A stretch of 64,000 bases of DNA. It comes from Cellulomonas aerilata. GTDB lineage: Bacteria > Actinomycetota > Actinomycetes > Actinomycetales > Cellulomonadaceae. How positions within the stretch are numbered: the first letter of the stretch is position 1; the number at the start of each line of letters is the position of its first letter. The position numbers and the translations under genes were made by a program. Of the stretch, positions 40,610-48,201 are shown piece by piece. The stretch spans positions 123,397 to 187,396 of the forward strand of contig NZ_BJYY01000021.1 of NCBI RefSeq assembly GCF_007991755.1. The letters are read 5' to 3'. The notes below the pieces were generated by a model. It was not told where the DNA came from. It saw only the letters and a program-made list of their open reading frames with translations, and searched no databases.

Positions 40610-42141
40610 GCGCTCACCTGCCCCCGGGTGCGCAGGAGCAGGCCCTGACCGATGTCGGACCGGCGGGGCGTGGGGCGTCCGGCCAGGTCGGCGAGGGTCC
40701 ACGCCACCCGCAGCACCCGGTCCACCCCGCGCAGGCTGAGCGCTCCGCGGTCCAGGGCCCGGTCCAGGTCGGCCATGAGCGACCGGTCCGCTCCGAGCGA
40801 GGCCCGCAGCCAGTGCCCGGGCACCTCGGCGTTCGTCCGCCACGGGGTGCCGGCCAGCCGCTCGGCCTGCCGGGCCCGGGCCGAGCGGACCCGTGCCGCG
40901 ACCGCGTCGGTCGCCTCGCCGGCCTCGGTCCCACCGATCTGCACGCGGGAGACGGCGTGCACCTCCACCTGCAGGTCCACCCGGTCCAGCAGCGGCCCCG
41001 ACAGGCGCGACCAGTACCGGCGCCGCACGACCGGCGGGCACACGCAGCCCAGACCCTTGCCGACCGCCTTGCCGCACGGGCACGGGTTGGCGGCCAGCAC
41101 GAGCTGGAACCGCGCCGGGTACCGCGCCGCGCCGCCGGCACGCTGGATGACCAGCTCGCCGTGCTCGAGCGGCTGGCGCAGCGTCTGCAGGACGCCCGGG
41201 GAGAACTCCGGCGCCTCGTCCATGAACAGCACCCCCCGGTGCGCCCGCGACGCCGCACCCGGCCGGGGCACCCCCGACCCGCCGCCGATGATCGCGGCCG
41301 CGGTCGCGGTGTGGTGCGGGTCCTCGAACGGCGGCCGGCGCAGCAGCCCGCCGGCCGGGTCGAACGTGCCCGCGACGGAGTGGACCGCGGTGACCTCCAC
41401 CGCGTCGTCGTCGGACAGGTCCGGCAGCAGCCCGGGCATCCGGGCGGCGAGCATCGTCTTGCCGGCCCCCGGTGGGCCGACCATGAGCAGGTGGTGCCCA
41501 CCCGCGGCCGCGACCTCCAGCGCGGCGCGCGCCTCGTGCTGGCCCAGCACGTCCGCGAGGTCCGGGACGGGGGGCCGCTCCGGTGGCGGGCCCGGTGGTG
41601 GTGCGGCGGTCCGCTCGGGCCGCGGGATGTCGGCGCCGTGCCGGAAGGCCACCTCCGCGAGCGTCTGGGCGGCGACGACGTCCGCGCCCGGGACGAGCAG
41701 CGCCTCGGCGGCGTTGGCCTCCGGGACGACGACGCGCGGTCGCCCGGCCGCCACGGCGGCCGACACCGCGGGCAGCACGCCGCGGACCGGACGCAGCCGG
41801 CCGTCCAGGGCGAGCTCGCCGAGGTGGACGACCCCGGCGGTGCGGGACGCGTCGACCACACCGGCCCCGGCGAGCATCGCGACCGCGATCGCGAGGTCGA
41901 ACCCGGACCCGGCCTTGGGCAGGGACGCCGGCGAGAGGTTGACGGTGATGCGCCGCTGCGGCCACCCCAGGCCCGAGGACGTGATCGCGGCCCGGACCCG
42001 GTCGCGGGACTCGGCGAGCGCGGTGTCCGGCAGGCCGACCAGCGTGAACCCCGGCACGGACGCCGCCAGGTGCGCCTCGACCTCCACGAGGTGGCCGGAC
42101 ATGCCGAGCGGGCTCACCGCGAGCGTGCGGCCCAGCGCCAT
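40606..42141 (-). CDS. YifB/ComM family Mg-chelatase-like AAA+ ATPase
   Basis: A 511-residue AAA+ protein. The N-terminal Lon-protease-like fold has SGHLVEVEAHLAASVPGFTLVGL and ITVNLSPASLPKAGSGFDLAIA. The Mg-chelatase-type ATPase has Walker A MVGPPGAGKTMLA, Walker B GVLFMDEAPEFSP and a four-cysteine insert around LAANPCPCGKAVGKGLGCVCPP. ComM homologues are branch-migration helicases in transformation. It is coupled to dprA downstream and follows yraN. Confidence 0.94.
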   Translation of the reverse strand: MALGRTLAVSPLGMSGHLVEVEAHLAASVPGFTLVGLPDTALAESRDRVRAAITSSGLGWPQRRITVNLSPASLPKAGSGFDLAIAVAMLAGAGVVDASRTAGVVHLGELALDGRLRPVRGVLPAVSAAVAAGRPRVVVPEANAAEALLVPGADVVAAQTLAEVAFRHGADIPRPERTAAPPPGPPPERPPVPDLADVLGQHEARAALEVAAAGGHHLLMVGPPGAGKTMLAARMPGLLPDLSDDDAVEVTAVHSVAGTFDPAGGLLRRPPFEDPHHTATAAAIIGGGSGVPRPGAASRAHRGVLFMDEAPEFSPGVLQTLRQPLEHGELVIQRAGGAARYPARFQLVLAANPCPCGKAVGKGLGCVCPPVVRRRYWSRLSGPLLDRVDLQVEVHAVSRVQIGGTEAGEATDAVAARVRSARARQAERLAGTPWRTNAEVPGHWLRASLGADRSLMADLDRALDRGALSLRGVDRVLRVAWTLADLAGRPTPRRSDIGQGLLLRTRGQVSA

Positions 42142-42181
42142 CAGACCGGCCCCGTCGGACGGTCCACCGCAGCAGTCCCCA

Positions 42182-42538
42182 TCAGACGATCCCCACCAGG
42201 TGCTCCACCTGCGCAGGTCCGCTGCGGGGCAGCACCACGGCGATCACGTCGATGCGGATGGACCGCGGGCGCACGTCGTGGACGGCGACCCACTGGGCCG
42301 TCAGGCGCCGCAGCCGGGCGACCTTGCGCGCGGTGACCGCCTCGGCGGGGTGCCCGAACCCGACGCCGCTGCGCGTCTTGACCTCGACGGTGACCAGGGC
42401 GCCGTCGTCGAGGGCGACGATGTCCAGCTCGCCGTCGGCGCCGCGCCAGTTGCGGTCGAGCAGGCGCCACCCCGCGTCCTGCACGTAGCGAGCGGCGACG
42501 TCCTCCCCGTGCCGCCCGACGGCGTCCTTGGCGCGCAT
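42182..42538 (-). CDS. YraN family endonuclease-like protein (UPF0102)
   Basis: A 118-residue protein with the restriction-endonuclease-like fold: GRHGEDVAARYVQDAGWRLL, then the active-site-like GELDIVALDDGALVTVEVKTR with Asp, Glu and Lys. The biochemical role of the family is not established. ATG 42538 follows GGAGGTGG. It starts the yraN-yifB-dprA cluster. Confidence 0.92.
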   Translation of the reverse strand: MRAKDAVGRHGEDVAARYVQDAGWRLLDRNWRGADGELDIVALDDGALVTVEVKTRSGVGFGHPAEAVTARKVARLRRLTAQWVAVHDVRPRSIRIDVIAVVLPRSGPAQVEHLVGIV

Positions 42539-42645
42539 GCGACCACCTCCGCGAGGCAGCCTGCCGCCAGGTCCCGTCGCGCCGGACGTGCGCAGGGGAC
42601 GGGGTGTGGACGTGGTCGCCGGTCAGCCGACCGAGGTCGGGCGGA

Positions 42646-42689
42646 CCGGGGTCGCGTGGAGCCGGGTCGCGCGGAGCAGGGTCGACCGG
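42646..42689. repeat. Short GC-rich imperfect tandem repeat between yraN and DUF2469 gene
   Basis: Three diverged 13-16-bp units built on CGGGTCGCGNGGAG lie in the 161-bp gap. No function is evident. Confidence 0.4.
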
Positions 42690-42699
42690 CGGACCCGGC

Positions 42700-43023
42700 T
42701 CAGTGCCGGAAGCCGCCCCCGCCGGGGACGTCGAGCTCCGCCTTGGCCAGCTCCTCGACGTTGACGTCCTTGAAGGTGACCACCCGGACGGACTTCACGA
42801 AGCGCGCCGAGCGGTAGACGTCCCACACCCAGGCGTCCGCGAGCCGGAGCTCGAAGTAGACCTCGCCCGCCGCGGACCGCACCTGCAGGTCCACCTGGTT
42901 CGCGAGGTAGAACCGTCGCTCGGTCTCCACGACGTACGCGAACAGGCCCACCACGTCGCGGTACTCACGGTAGAGGGCGAGCTCCATGTCGGTCTCGTAG
43001 TTCTCGAGGTCCTCCGCGCTCAC
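42700..43023 (-). CDS. DUF2469 protein
   Basis: A 107-residue actinobacterial protein of unknown function, very conserved in this position (M. tuberculosis Rv2901c between yraN and rnhB). It has LENYETDMELALYREYRDVV, VETERRFYLANQVDLQVR and FELRLADAWVWDVYRSARFV. GTG 43023 has no Shine-Dalgarno sequence, but CATGAT ends 6 nt upstream, consistent with a leaderless mRNA. Confidence 0.92.
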   Translation of the reverse strand: MSAEDLENYETDMELALYREYRDVVGLFAYVVETERRFYLANQVDLQVRSAAGEVYFELRLADAWVWDVYRSARFVKSVRVVTFKDVNVEELAKAELDVPGGGGFRH

Positions 43024-43069
43024 CGGTCCATCATGGACCATCCCCGCAGGTGGTGCGGTCGCCGGCCGG

Positions 43070-44233
43070 TCAGCGAGCGGCGTGCGCGAGCCACCGGTTG
43101 GCGTCCCCAAGCTCGGCCATCTCGGGACCGGCGCGCTCCGCCCGGTCGTCGTCGCCACCCTCGCCTGCGACGTCGTCGCGACCCTCGCCGGCGTCGTCGT
43201 TCTCAGCTTCGCCGAGGTCGTCGTCCGGCAGGTCGTCGCCGTCCTCGTCCGCGCCGTCCTGCAGGTCGTCGCCGTCCTCGTCCTCGTCACCCAGGAGGTC
43301 GCCGACGTCGTCCCCGAGCCCCCGGGCGAGGTCGTCCGGGTCCCCGCCCAGCACCTCGTCGCCCGCGGGCCCGAGGAGGTCGTCCGCCGACACGGACCCA
43401 CCGTCGCCGGCCACCGCGCCGCCGAGCACCACGTCGCCGCCCACCGCGCCGTCGGCCACCGTGCCGCCGGCCACCGCCGGGACGTCGAACAGCCCGTCGC
43501 AGGCCGGGCCGACGAGCCCCGGCAACCGCCAGCTCTGCCGGTGGTGGACCGACGGTCCCAGCCGCCGCAGCGCCTCGACGTGCGCCGCCGTCGAGTAGCC
43601 CTTGTTGACCTCCCACCCGTACCCGGGGTGGGACACCGCGAGCTCGGCCATCAGGGCGTCCCGCGTCGTCTTCGCGAGCACGCTCGCGGCGGCCACCGAC
43701 GAGCACTGCAGGTCGGCCTTGATCATCGTGCGCACCACCGGCGGCGGGACCTCCGCGAGCGGGGTGCCGTCGAACAGGGTCGGCTGCTGCGGGCGGGAGA
43801 GCCAGTCGTGGTTGCCGTCCAGCAGGACGACGTCGGGCCGCACGGGCAGCGCCGCGAGCGCCCGGGTGCCCGCCATCCGCAGCGCGGCGATGATCCCGTG
43901 CTCGTCGATCTCCTCCGCGGTCGCGTGGGCGACGGCGTGCCCGACCACCCACCGCCGGATCCGCGGCACGAGCGCGACGCGGGCCTGCGGGGTGAGCAGC
44001 TTGCTGTCCCGCACACCGGCGAGGGGACGCTGGACGCTCGCGTCGACCAGCACGATCCCCACGGTCACCGGACCGCCGAGCGCGCCGCGGCCCACCTCGT
44101 CGCACGCGCCGACCAGCGTGTGACCCGCGCGCAGCAGCGACTTCTCGACGCGCAGACCCGGCACGCGGGAGCGCGGGGTCCGGGTCGCCGTGCGCGTCGG
44201 CGTGCTCGCCGGCGTGCGGGTCGGTGCCCCCAC
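43070..44233 (-). CDS. rnhB: Ribonuclease HII with long acidic C-terminal tail
   Basis: RNase HII cuts RNA-DNA hybrids and single ribonucleotides in DNA. Catalytic motifs are GACDEVGRGALGGP (Asp, Glu), VRDSKLLTP and LLDGNHDW, then KADLQCSSVAAASVLAKTTRD. The enzyme core spans about residues 28-249 and is complete. A ~138-residue tail rich in Asp, Gly and Glu follows, including an 11-residue repeat (DEDGDDL twice). This tail is unusual for the family. The N-terminal 25 residues are Thr/Arg/Pro-rich. GTG 44233 is two bases after the lepB stop. Confidence 0.93.
   Translation of the reverse strand: MGAPTRTPASTPTRTATRTPRSRVPGLRVEKSLLRAGHTLVGACDEVGRGALGGPVTVGIVLVDASVQRPLAGVRDSKLLTPQARVALVPRIRRWVVGHAVAHATAEEIDEHGIIAALRMAGTRALAALPVRPDVVLLDGNHDWLSRPQQPTLFDGTPLAEVPPPVVRTMIKADLQCSSVAAASVLAKTTRDALMAELAVSHPGYGWEVNKGYSTAAHVEALRRLGPSVHHRQSWRLPGLVGPACDGLFDVPAVAGGTVADGAVGGDVVLGGAVAGDGGSVSADDLLGPAGDEVLGGDPDDLARGLGDDVGDLLGDEDEDGDDLQDGADEDGDDLPDDDLGEAENDDAGEGRDDVAGEGGDDDRAERAGPEMAELGDANRWLAHAAR
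43229..43283. repeat. 22-bp direct repeat in the rnhB tail
   Basis: The same 22 bases occur at 43229-43250 and 43262-43283, a 33-bp period encoding the 11-residue acidic repeat. It suggests that the tail grew by in-frame duplication. Confidence 0.75.
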
Positions 44234-44235
44234 GG

Positions 44236-44961
44236 CTACGGCTCCGGGACCGGCTCGAACGTGGCGCCCGGGTTGCGCAGCAGCGTGAACCGGTCGGCCG
44301 GCCAGACGGTCACGAACGCCACCCCGACCACGTTGTCGACCGGCACGCTGCCGCCGCCCGGGTCACCGAGGTGGTAGCGCGAGTCCTGGGAGTTCTGCCG
44401 GTTGTCGCCCATGACCCACAGGTTGCCCTCGGGCACGACGACGTCGAACTGCACCTCGCTGGGGATCGAGCCCTCCCGCACGTACGGCTCGGAGACCTCG
44501 ACGCCGTTCACGGTGACCGGAGCCCCGCCACCGTCGGACGCCACCCGGTCCCCCGGCAGCCCGATGATCCGCTTGATGAGGTGCTCGCCGGAGTCCTGCG
44601 GCAGCAGGCCGACGTACGTCAGCACCGACGTCGTCCACTCGGCCAGGGGCGACTGCTCCTCCGCGACGACCGGCGGGAGCCAGCCGCCCGGGTCCTTGAA
44701 GACGACGACGTCCCCGCGGTGCACGTCCAGCGGGCCCGGTGCCAGCTTGGTGACCAGGACGCGGTCACCCTCGATCAGCGTGTCCTGCATGGACGCGCTG
44801 GGGATGTAGAACGCCTGGAACAGGAAGGTCTTGATGACCAGCGACAGCAGCAGCGCGCTGGCCAGGATCACCACGGTCTCGCGGAGCCAGGCGCCCCGGG
44901 AGCCGGTGGGGTGACCGCCGGTGCCGGGCTCCCCTGACGGGCTCGTCTCGGGAGCGGGCAT
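44236..44961 (-). CDS. lepB: Type I signal peptidase
   Basis: LepB removes signal peptides from Sec and Tat substrates at the outer face of the membrane. One N-terminal membrane segment (VVILASALLLSLVIKTFLF) precedes the catalytic serine in YIPSASMQDTL; the catalytic lysine is in LIKRIIGLPGDRV and box E is VMGDNRQNSQDSRYHLG. ATG 44961 has AAGGA at 8-nt spacing. GTG 44976, five codons upstream, is possible because CACAGT ends 6 nt before it. Length 241 or 246 residues. Confidence 0.95.
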   Translation of the reverse strand: MPAPETSPSGEPGTGGHPTGSRGAWLRETVVILASALLLSLVIKTFLFQAFYIPSASMQDTLIEGDRVLVTKLAPGPLDVHRGDVVVFKDPGGWLPPVVAEEQSPLAEWTTSVLTYVGLLPQDSGEHLIKRIIGLPGDRVASDGGGAPVTVNGVEVSEPYVREGSIPSEVQFDVVVPEGNLWVMGDNRQNSQDSRYHLGDPGGGSVPVDNVVGVAFVTVWPADRFTLLRNPGATFEPVPEP

Positions 44962-45073
44962 GGGCTGGTCCTTCACGCGAACACTGTGCCATCCCGCGCG
45001 CCGCGGGCCTAACGAGCGGCCCCGTGCCGCCGCCCACGCGAGGCCGGACCGGCCGACACCCCCAGGTACGCCA

Positions 45074-45104
45074 ACGGGCGGCCACCCCAGGGGTGACCGC
45101 CCGT
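45074..45104 (-). terminator. Hairpin after rplS
   Basis: ACGGGCGGCCACCCC and its near-exact complement (one mismatch) lie 27 bp after the rplS stop, before lepB. It is a strong GC-rich stem without a U-tract. Confidence 0.75.
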
Positions 45105-45130
45105 CGAGGGACAGCGTTCAGCGCACCGGA

Positions 45131-45490
45131 CTACTTGGCCGGGACGGCGTCGCGCTTCTCCTTGATCTTCGCCTTCTTGCCGCGCAGCTTGCGCAGGTAG
45201 TACAGCTTCGCGCGGCGGACGTCACCGCGGGTCACGACCTCGATGGACTCGAGCGTCGGGGAGTGCACGGGGAAGGTGCGCTCCACGCCGACGCCGAAGC
45301 TGACCTTGCGGACGGTGAAGGTCTCCCGCACGCCGCCACCCTGGCGCGCGATGACCGCGCCCTGGAAGACCTGGATGCGGGAGCGGTTGCCCTCGACGAC
45401 CTTGACGTTGACCTTGAGGGTGTCCCCGGGCCGGAAGGCCGGGATGTCGGTGCGCAGCGATGCTGCGTCGACCGCGTCGAGCGTGTGCAT
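45131..45490 (-). CDS. rplS: 50S ribosomal protein L19
   Basis: L19 sits at the 30S-50S interface. The 119-residue protein has [59 protein letters not shown] and [20 protein letters not shown]. The ATG has GAGGAAG upstream. It is separated from trmD by 327 bp and probably has its own promoter. Confidence 0.97.
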   Translation of the reverse strand: MHTLDAVDAASLRTDIPAFRPGDTLKVNVKVVEGNRSRIQVFQGAVIARQGGGVRETFTVRKVSFGVGVERTFPVHSPTLESIEVVTRGDVRRAKLYYLRKLRGKKAKIKEKRDAVPAK

Positions 45491-45651
45491 GTCGTGTCAC
45501 TTCCTCGCGCTGCCACAGGTCAGGCGCGTGTGTCGAGGGCGCCCTCGAGGGGCGCCTGATGAGTGTCCAGCGGTGGTGCGGCGGGCGTGGGCCCGCAGGT
45601 CGTGACCATCCCCCCTGTGGCAGGGACGAGACCGGCGCACACCGACCGACC

Positions 45652-45657
45652 AGTCTG
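45652..45657 (-). promoter_or_regulatory. Candidate rplS promoter -10 (CAGACT)
   Basis: The context TGGCAGACTGG closely matches TGGCAGAATGG upstream of rpsP, another ribosomal-protein operon in this window. The shared sequence suggests a common promoter type. Confidence 0.4.
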
Positions 45658-45698
45658 CCACACGGCCGGCCCGGGGCAGAACCGGCGGCCCCTGTGCC

Positions 45699-45795
45699 GT
45701 GCACCTCAGGCGCTCTGCTGTGCACCTCGCGCGCTGCGCCGTGCACCTCAGCGCGGTGCTCTGCACCCGGCCTCAGGCGCTGTGCCGTGCCCCCG
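45699..45795. repeat. 21-bp degenerate tandem repeat (GTGCACCTC core)
   Basis: GTGCACCTC occurs exactly at 45699, 45720 and 45741 (21-bp spacing), with diverged copies near 45761 and 45787. The rest of each unit is CG-rich and similar. It lies in the trmD-rplS gap. Confidence 0.7.
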
Positions 45796-45799
45796 CGGT

Positions 45800-45816
45800 G
45801 CGCCGGGCCCCGGCGC
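45800..45816 (-). terminator. Small hairpin right after trmD
   Basis: GCGCCGGG and CCCGGCGC separated by one base, ending two bases from the trmD stop. The effective loop is 3-5 nt. Confidence 0.45.
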
Positions 45817-45817
45817 G

Positions 45818-46606
45818 TCAGGCGTCCGGCGACGTCGGCCGCACCCCGTCCGCGGTGACCGTCCAGCCGGCGTCGGCCAGCACCGCGACGTCGTGCCGGT
45901 CCAGGGAGGCAGGATCCAGCGCGGCGACCAGGTCGGGGCGGCGCGACGCCGTCCGGCGCAGCGCCTCGTCGCGCCGCCAGCGCTCGATCCGCGCGTGGTG
46001 CCCGGACGTCAGCACCTCGGGCACGTCCAGCCCCGCCCAGCTCGGCGGGCGGGTGTAGACGGGGTACTCGAGCAGGCCGGCGGCACCGTGCGACTCCTCC
46101 ACGAGCGAGTGCGGGTTGCCCACCACCCCGGGCAGCAGGCGCGCGACCGCCTCGACCACCACGAGCGCGGCGACCTCACCGCCGTTGAGCACGTAGTCCC
46201 CCAGGGACACCTCGGTCACCCGGACGTCGTCACGGGAGCGGTAGTGCTCCATCACCCGGGCGTCGATGCCCTCGTACCGCCCGCAGGCGATGACCAGGTG
46301 CTGCTCGCCGGCCAGGATCTCGGCCGTGCGCTGGGTGAACCGCTCCCCCGACGGCGTGGGGACCAGCAGGTGCGCGCCGGGGGTCAGCACGTCGTTGAGC
46401 GCCGATCCCCACACGTCCGGCCGCATGACCATGCCCGCCCCGCCGCCGACCGGGGTGTCGTCCACGGTGCGGTGCCGGTCGCTGGTCCAGGTCCGCAGGT
46501 CGTGCACGCGCACGTCGAGCAGCCCGGACGCACGGGCCTTGCCGACGAGGGACAGCTCCAGCGGCGCCAGGTACGCGGGGAAGATGGAGACGACGTCGAT
46601 CCGCAC
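45818..46606 (-). CDS. trmD: tRNA (guanine37-N1)-methyltransferase
   Basis: TrmD makes m1G37 in tRNAs, preventing +1 frameshifts. It is a SPOUT trefoil-knot enzyme: [56 protein letters not shown] and [18 protein letters not shown]. The 262-residue length is typical. It starts at GTG 46606, one base after the rimM stop codon. Confidence 0.96.
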   Translation of the reverse strand: MRIDVVSIFPAYLAPLELSLVGKARASGLLDVRVHDLRTWTSDRHRTVDDTPVGGGAGMVMRPDVWGSALNDVLTPGAHLLVPTPSGERFTQRTAEILAGEQHLVIACGRYEGIDARVMEHYRSRDDVRVTEVSLGDYVLNGGEVAALVVVEAVARLLPGVVGNPHSLVEESHGAAGLLEYPVYTRPPSWAGLDVPEVLTSGHHARIERWRRDEALRRTASRRPDLVAALDPASLDRHDVAVLADAGWTVTADGVRPTSPDA

Positions 46607-46607
46607 G

Positions 46608-47198
46608 TCAGTCCTCGTCGGCGTCGGGCTCGCCGGCGGCCGACCGGGCGCCAGCCGGGCCGACCGTCTCCTCCGAGACGACGAGGTTCTCCACGTCCGA
46701 CGCGAGCAGCCCGCCGGGCGGGTCCAGCACCACGCGTCCGCCCGGGACGTCCACGACGGGGACGATCGCGTGCACGAACGGCACGAGGGTGCGAACACCG
46801 GAGCCCTCCTCCACGAGCACGAGCACGTCGTGCGCGGGCAGGTGCTCCAGCCCCGCGATCGTGCCGAGCAGCCGCCCGTCGACGTGCTCGGCGCGCAGCC
46901 CGGTGAGCTCGTGCGGGTACCAGGCGTCCTCCTCGTCGTCGTCGTCCGCCTCGACGACGAGCACGACGCCCTGCAGCGCCTCGGCGCCGGTGCGGTCGGC
47001 GACCTCGACGAAGCGCGCGAACCACTTGCCGTGCTGCGAGCGCGTCCCGGCGACCGTGAGCGGTCCCGCGGCGGCGGGGTCGGTGTGGAGCACCTGCCCG
47101 TCGGCCAGGCGACGCCCGGGGTCGTCGGTGCGCAGGTCGATCGCGACCTCCCCACGAAGCCCGTGGGCACGGCCGATGCGGGCGACGGTCAGCTGCAT
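46608..47198 (-). CDS. rimM: Ribosome maturation factor RimM
   Basis: RimM binds S19 and assists assembly of the 30S head. The 196-residue protein has the N-terminal [20 protein letters not shown] barrel and the C-terminal PRC-barrel ([45 protein letters not shown]). It starts at ATG 47198 and lies one base upstream of trmD. Confidence 0.95.
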   Translation of the reverse strand: MQLTVARIGRAHGLRGEVAIDLRTDDPGRRLADGQVLHTDPAAAGPLTVAGTRSQHGKWFARFVEVADRTGAEALQGVVLVVEADDDDEEDAWYPHELTGLRAEHVDGRLLGTIAGLEHLPAHDVLVLVEEGSGVRTLVPFVHAIVPVVDVPGGRVVLDPPGGLLASDVENLVVSEETVGPAGARSAAGEPDADED

Positions 47199-47256
47199 GG
47201 GGTCTCTCCACAGGGACGCAGGGGACGAGCGGTGGGGCGGGCGGTGAGCCCGCCGA

Positions 47257-47302
47257 CGACGCAAGGCCCGGCCCCCAGGCGTGGGGACCGGGCCTTGCGT
47301 CG
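47257..47302 (-). terminator. 20-bp hairpin between khpA and rimM
   Basis: Arms of 20 bases (starting CGACGCAAGGCCCGG) pair with a single mismatch around a 6-nt loop. It is 29 bp after the khpA stop and 58 bp before rimM, and is the longest single stem in the window. It would terminate or attenuate rpsP-khpA transcripts. Confidence 0.8.
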
Positions 47303-47331
47303 GTGGAACGGTCGGGTCGGGTCGGCGCTGC

Positions 47332-47571
47332 TCAGCGCCGGTCGACGTCGACGACGTCGACGCGGACCGACCCGTCGGCCGACAGCGCGCTGACCACCGT
47401 GCGCAGCGCGCGCGCGGTGCGCCCGCCGCGGCCGATGACCCGACCGAGGTCCTCGGGGTGCACCCGGACCTCGAGCAGCTCACCGCGGCGCAGGGTCCTG
47501 GTGGCGACCTGGACGTCGTCCGGGTGGTCCACGATGCCCCGCACCAGGTGCTCCAGCGCGTCGGCGAGCAT
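47332..47571 (-). CDS. khpA: KhpA-type KH-domain RNA-binding protein
   Basis: A 79-residue single KH domain protein encoded after rpsP, as in most Gram-positive bacteria. The RNA-binding GxxG loop is in EDLGRVIGRGGRTARALRTV. Family members act as small RNA chaperones linked to cell growth. The ATG overlaps the rpsP stop (TGATG). Confidence 0.94.
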   Translation of the reverse strand: MLADALEHLVRGIVDHPDDVQVATRTLRRGELLEVRVHPEDLGRVIGRGGRTARALRTVVSALSADGSVRVDVVDVDRR

Positions 47572-47999
47572 CAGGCCTGCTCGTCCGCGGTGCCGGACTC
47601 GTCGGCGGCCGGGGCCGGCGCGGCGGCCTTGGCCTCGGCGGCACGCGCCTTGGCCTTCTCGGCGTCGAGCGCGGCGGCCTCGATGGCGGCGGCCGGGTCG
47701 ACCTTCTCACCCTTGACGCGCAGCGTGCCCTCGGCGCCCGGCAGGCCCTTGAACTTCTGCCAGTCCCCGGTCACCTTGAGCAGCGCGAGGACCTGCTCGG
47801 TCGGCTGCGCGCCGACGCCGAGCCAGTACTGCGCACGCTCGGAGGAGATGTCGATGAGCGACGGCTCCTCGGTGGGGTGGTACTTGCCGATCTCCTCGAT
47901 GGCGCGGCCGTCGCGCTTGGTGCGCGAGTCGGCGACGACGACGCGGTAGTACGGCTGACGGATCTTGCCCATGCGCTTCAGACGGATCTTGGTGGCCAC
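47571..47999 (-). CDS. rpsP: 30S ribosomal protein S16
   Basis: S16 stabilises the 5' domain of 16S r[40 protein letters not shown] and [19 protein letters not shown] are diagnostic. The core is about 85 residues; an extra ~55-residue Ala/Glu/Lys-rich tail follows, as in several actinobacteria. It starts at GTG 47999 with AGGAGA upstream. Confidence 0.97.
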   Translation of the reverse strand: MATKIRLKRMGKIRQPYYRVVVADSRTKRDGRAIEEIGKYHPTEEPSLIDISSERAQYWLGVGAQPTEQVLALLKVTGDWQKFKGLPGAEGTLRVKGEKVDPAAAIEAAALDAEKAKARAAEAKAAAPAPAADESGTADEQA

Positions 48000-48124
48000 G
48001 GTGTGGTCTTCTCCTGGATGTGAGCTGAGGTGGCCGGGGACGCGTTCCCGTGGGGGCAGGTCGGCAGCCCGGCCGAGGGACTCCGCGCGCGGCTAGAGGG
48101 TCCGCGCGCCGAGTACAGCGGGCC

Positions 48125-48154
48125 ATTCTGCCAGACGGCGACCGCACGCCCCAA
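48125..48154 (-). promoter_or_regulatory. Candidate rpsP promoter (TTGGGG-18-CAGAAT)
   Basis: On the minus strand TTGGGG is followed after 18 bp by CAGAAT, giving a leader of about 120 nt. CAGAAT sits in TGGCAGAATGG, which resembles the sequence upstream of rplS. Confidence 0.45.
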
Positions 48155-48175
48155 CCGGACGTGCGTCACGTCCGG
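48155..48175 (-). terminator. Hairpin after the amidohydrolase gene
   Basis: Eight-bp stem CCGGACGT / ACGTCCGG with a 5-nt loop, 27 bp after the amidohydrolase stop and directly upstream of the rpsP promoter candidate. Confidence 0.55.
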
Positions 48176-48201
48176 CCGGGGGCGGAGGTCCGGGGCCGGC
48201 G

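Larger units (their letters stand above)
45491..45817. other. 327-bp gap between rplS and trmD
   Basis: From the rplS side the gap holds the rplS leader, a promoter-like CAGACT (45652-45657) and a 21-bp degenerate tandem repeat. The trmD side ends in an 8-bp hairpin. An open frame across it (45497-45766, minus) only reflects the 21-bp repeat. Confidence 0.6.

Noticed and set aside
45497..45766. 89-codon minus-strand frame with RCTAQ-like repeats
   Set aside because: The protein repeat is just the 21-bp DNA repeat read in frame, and the frame overlaps the rplS leader. No ribosome-binding site.
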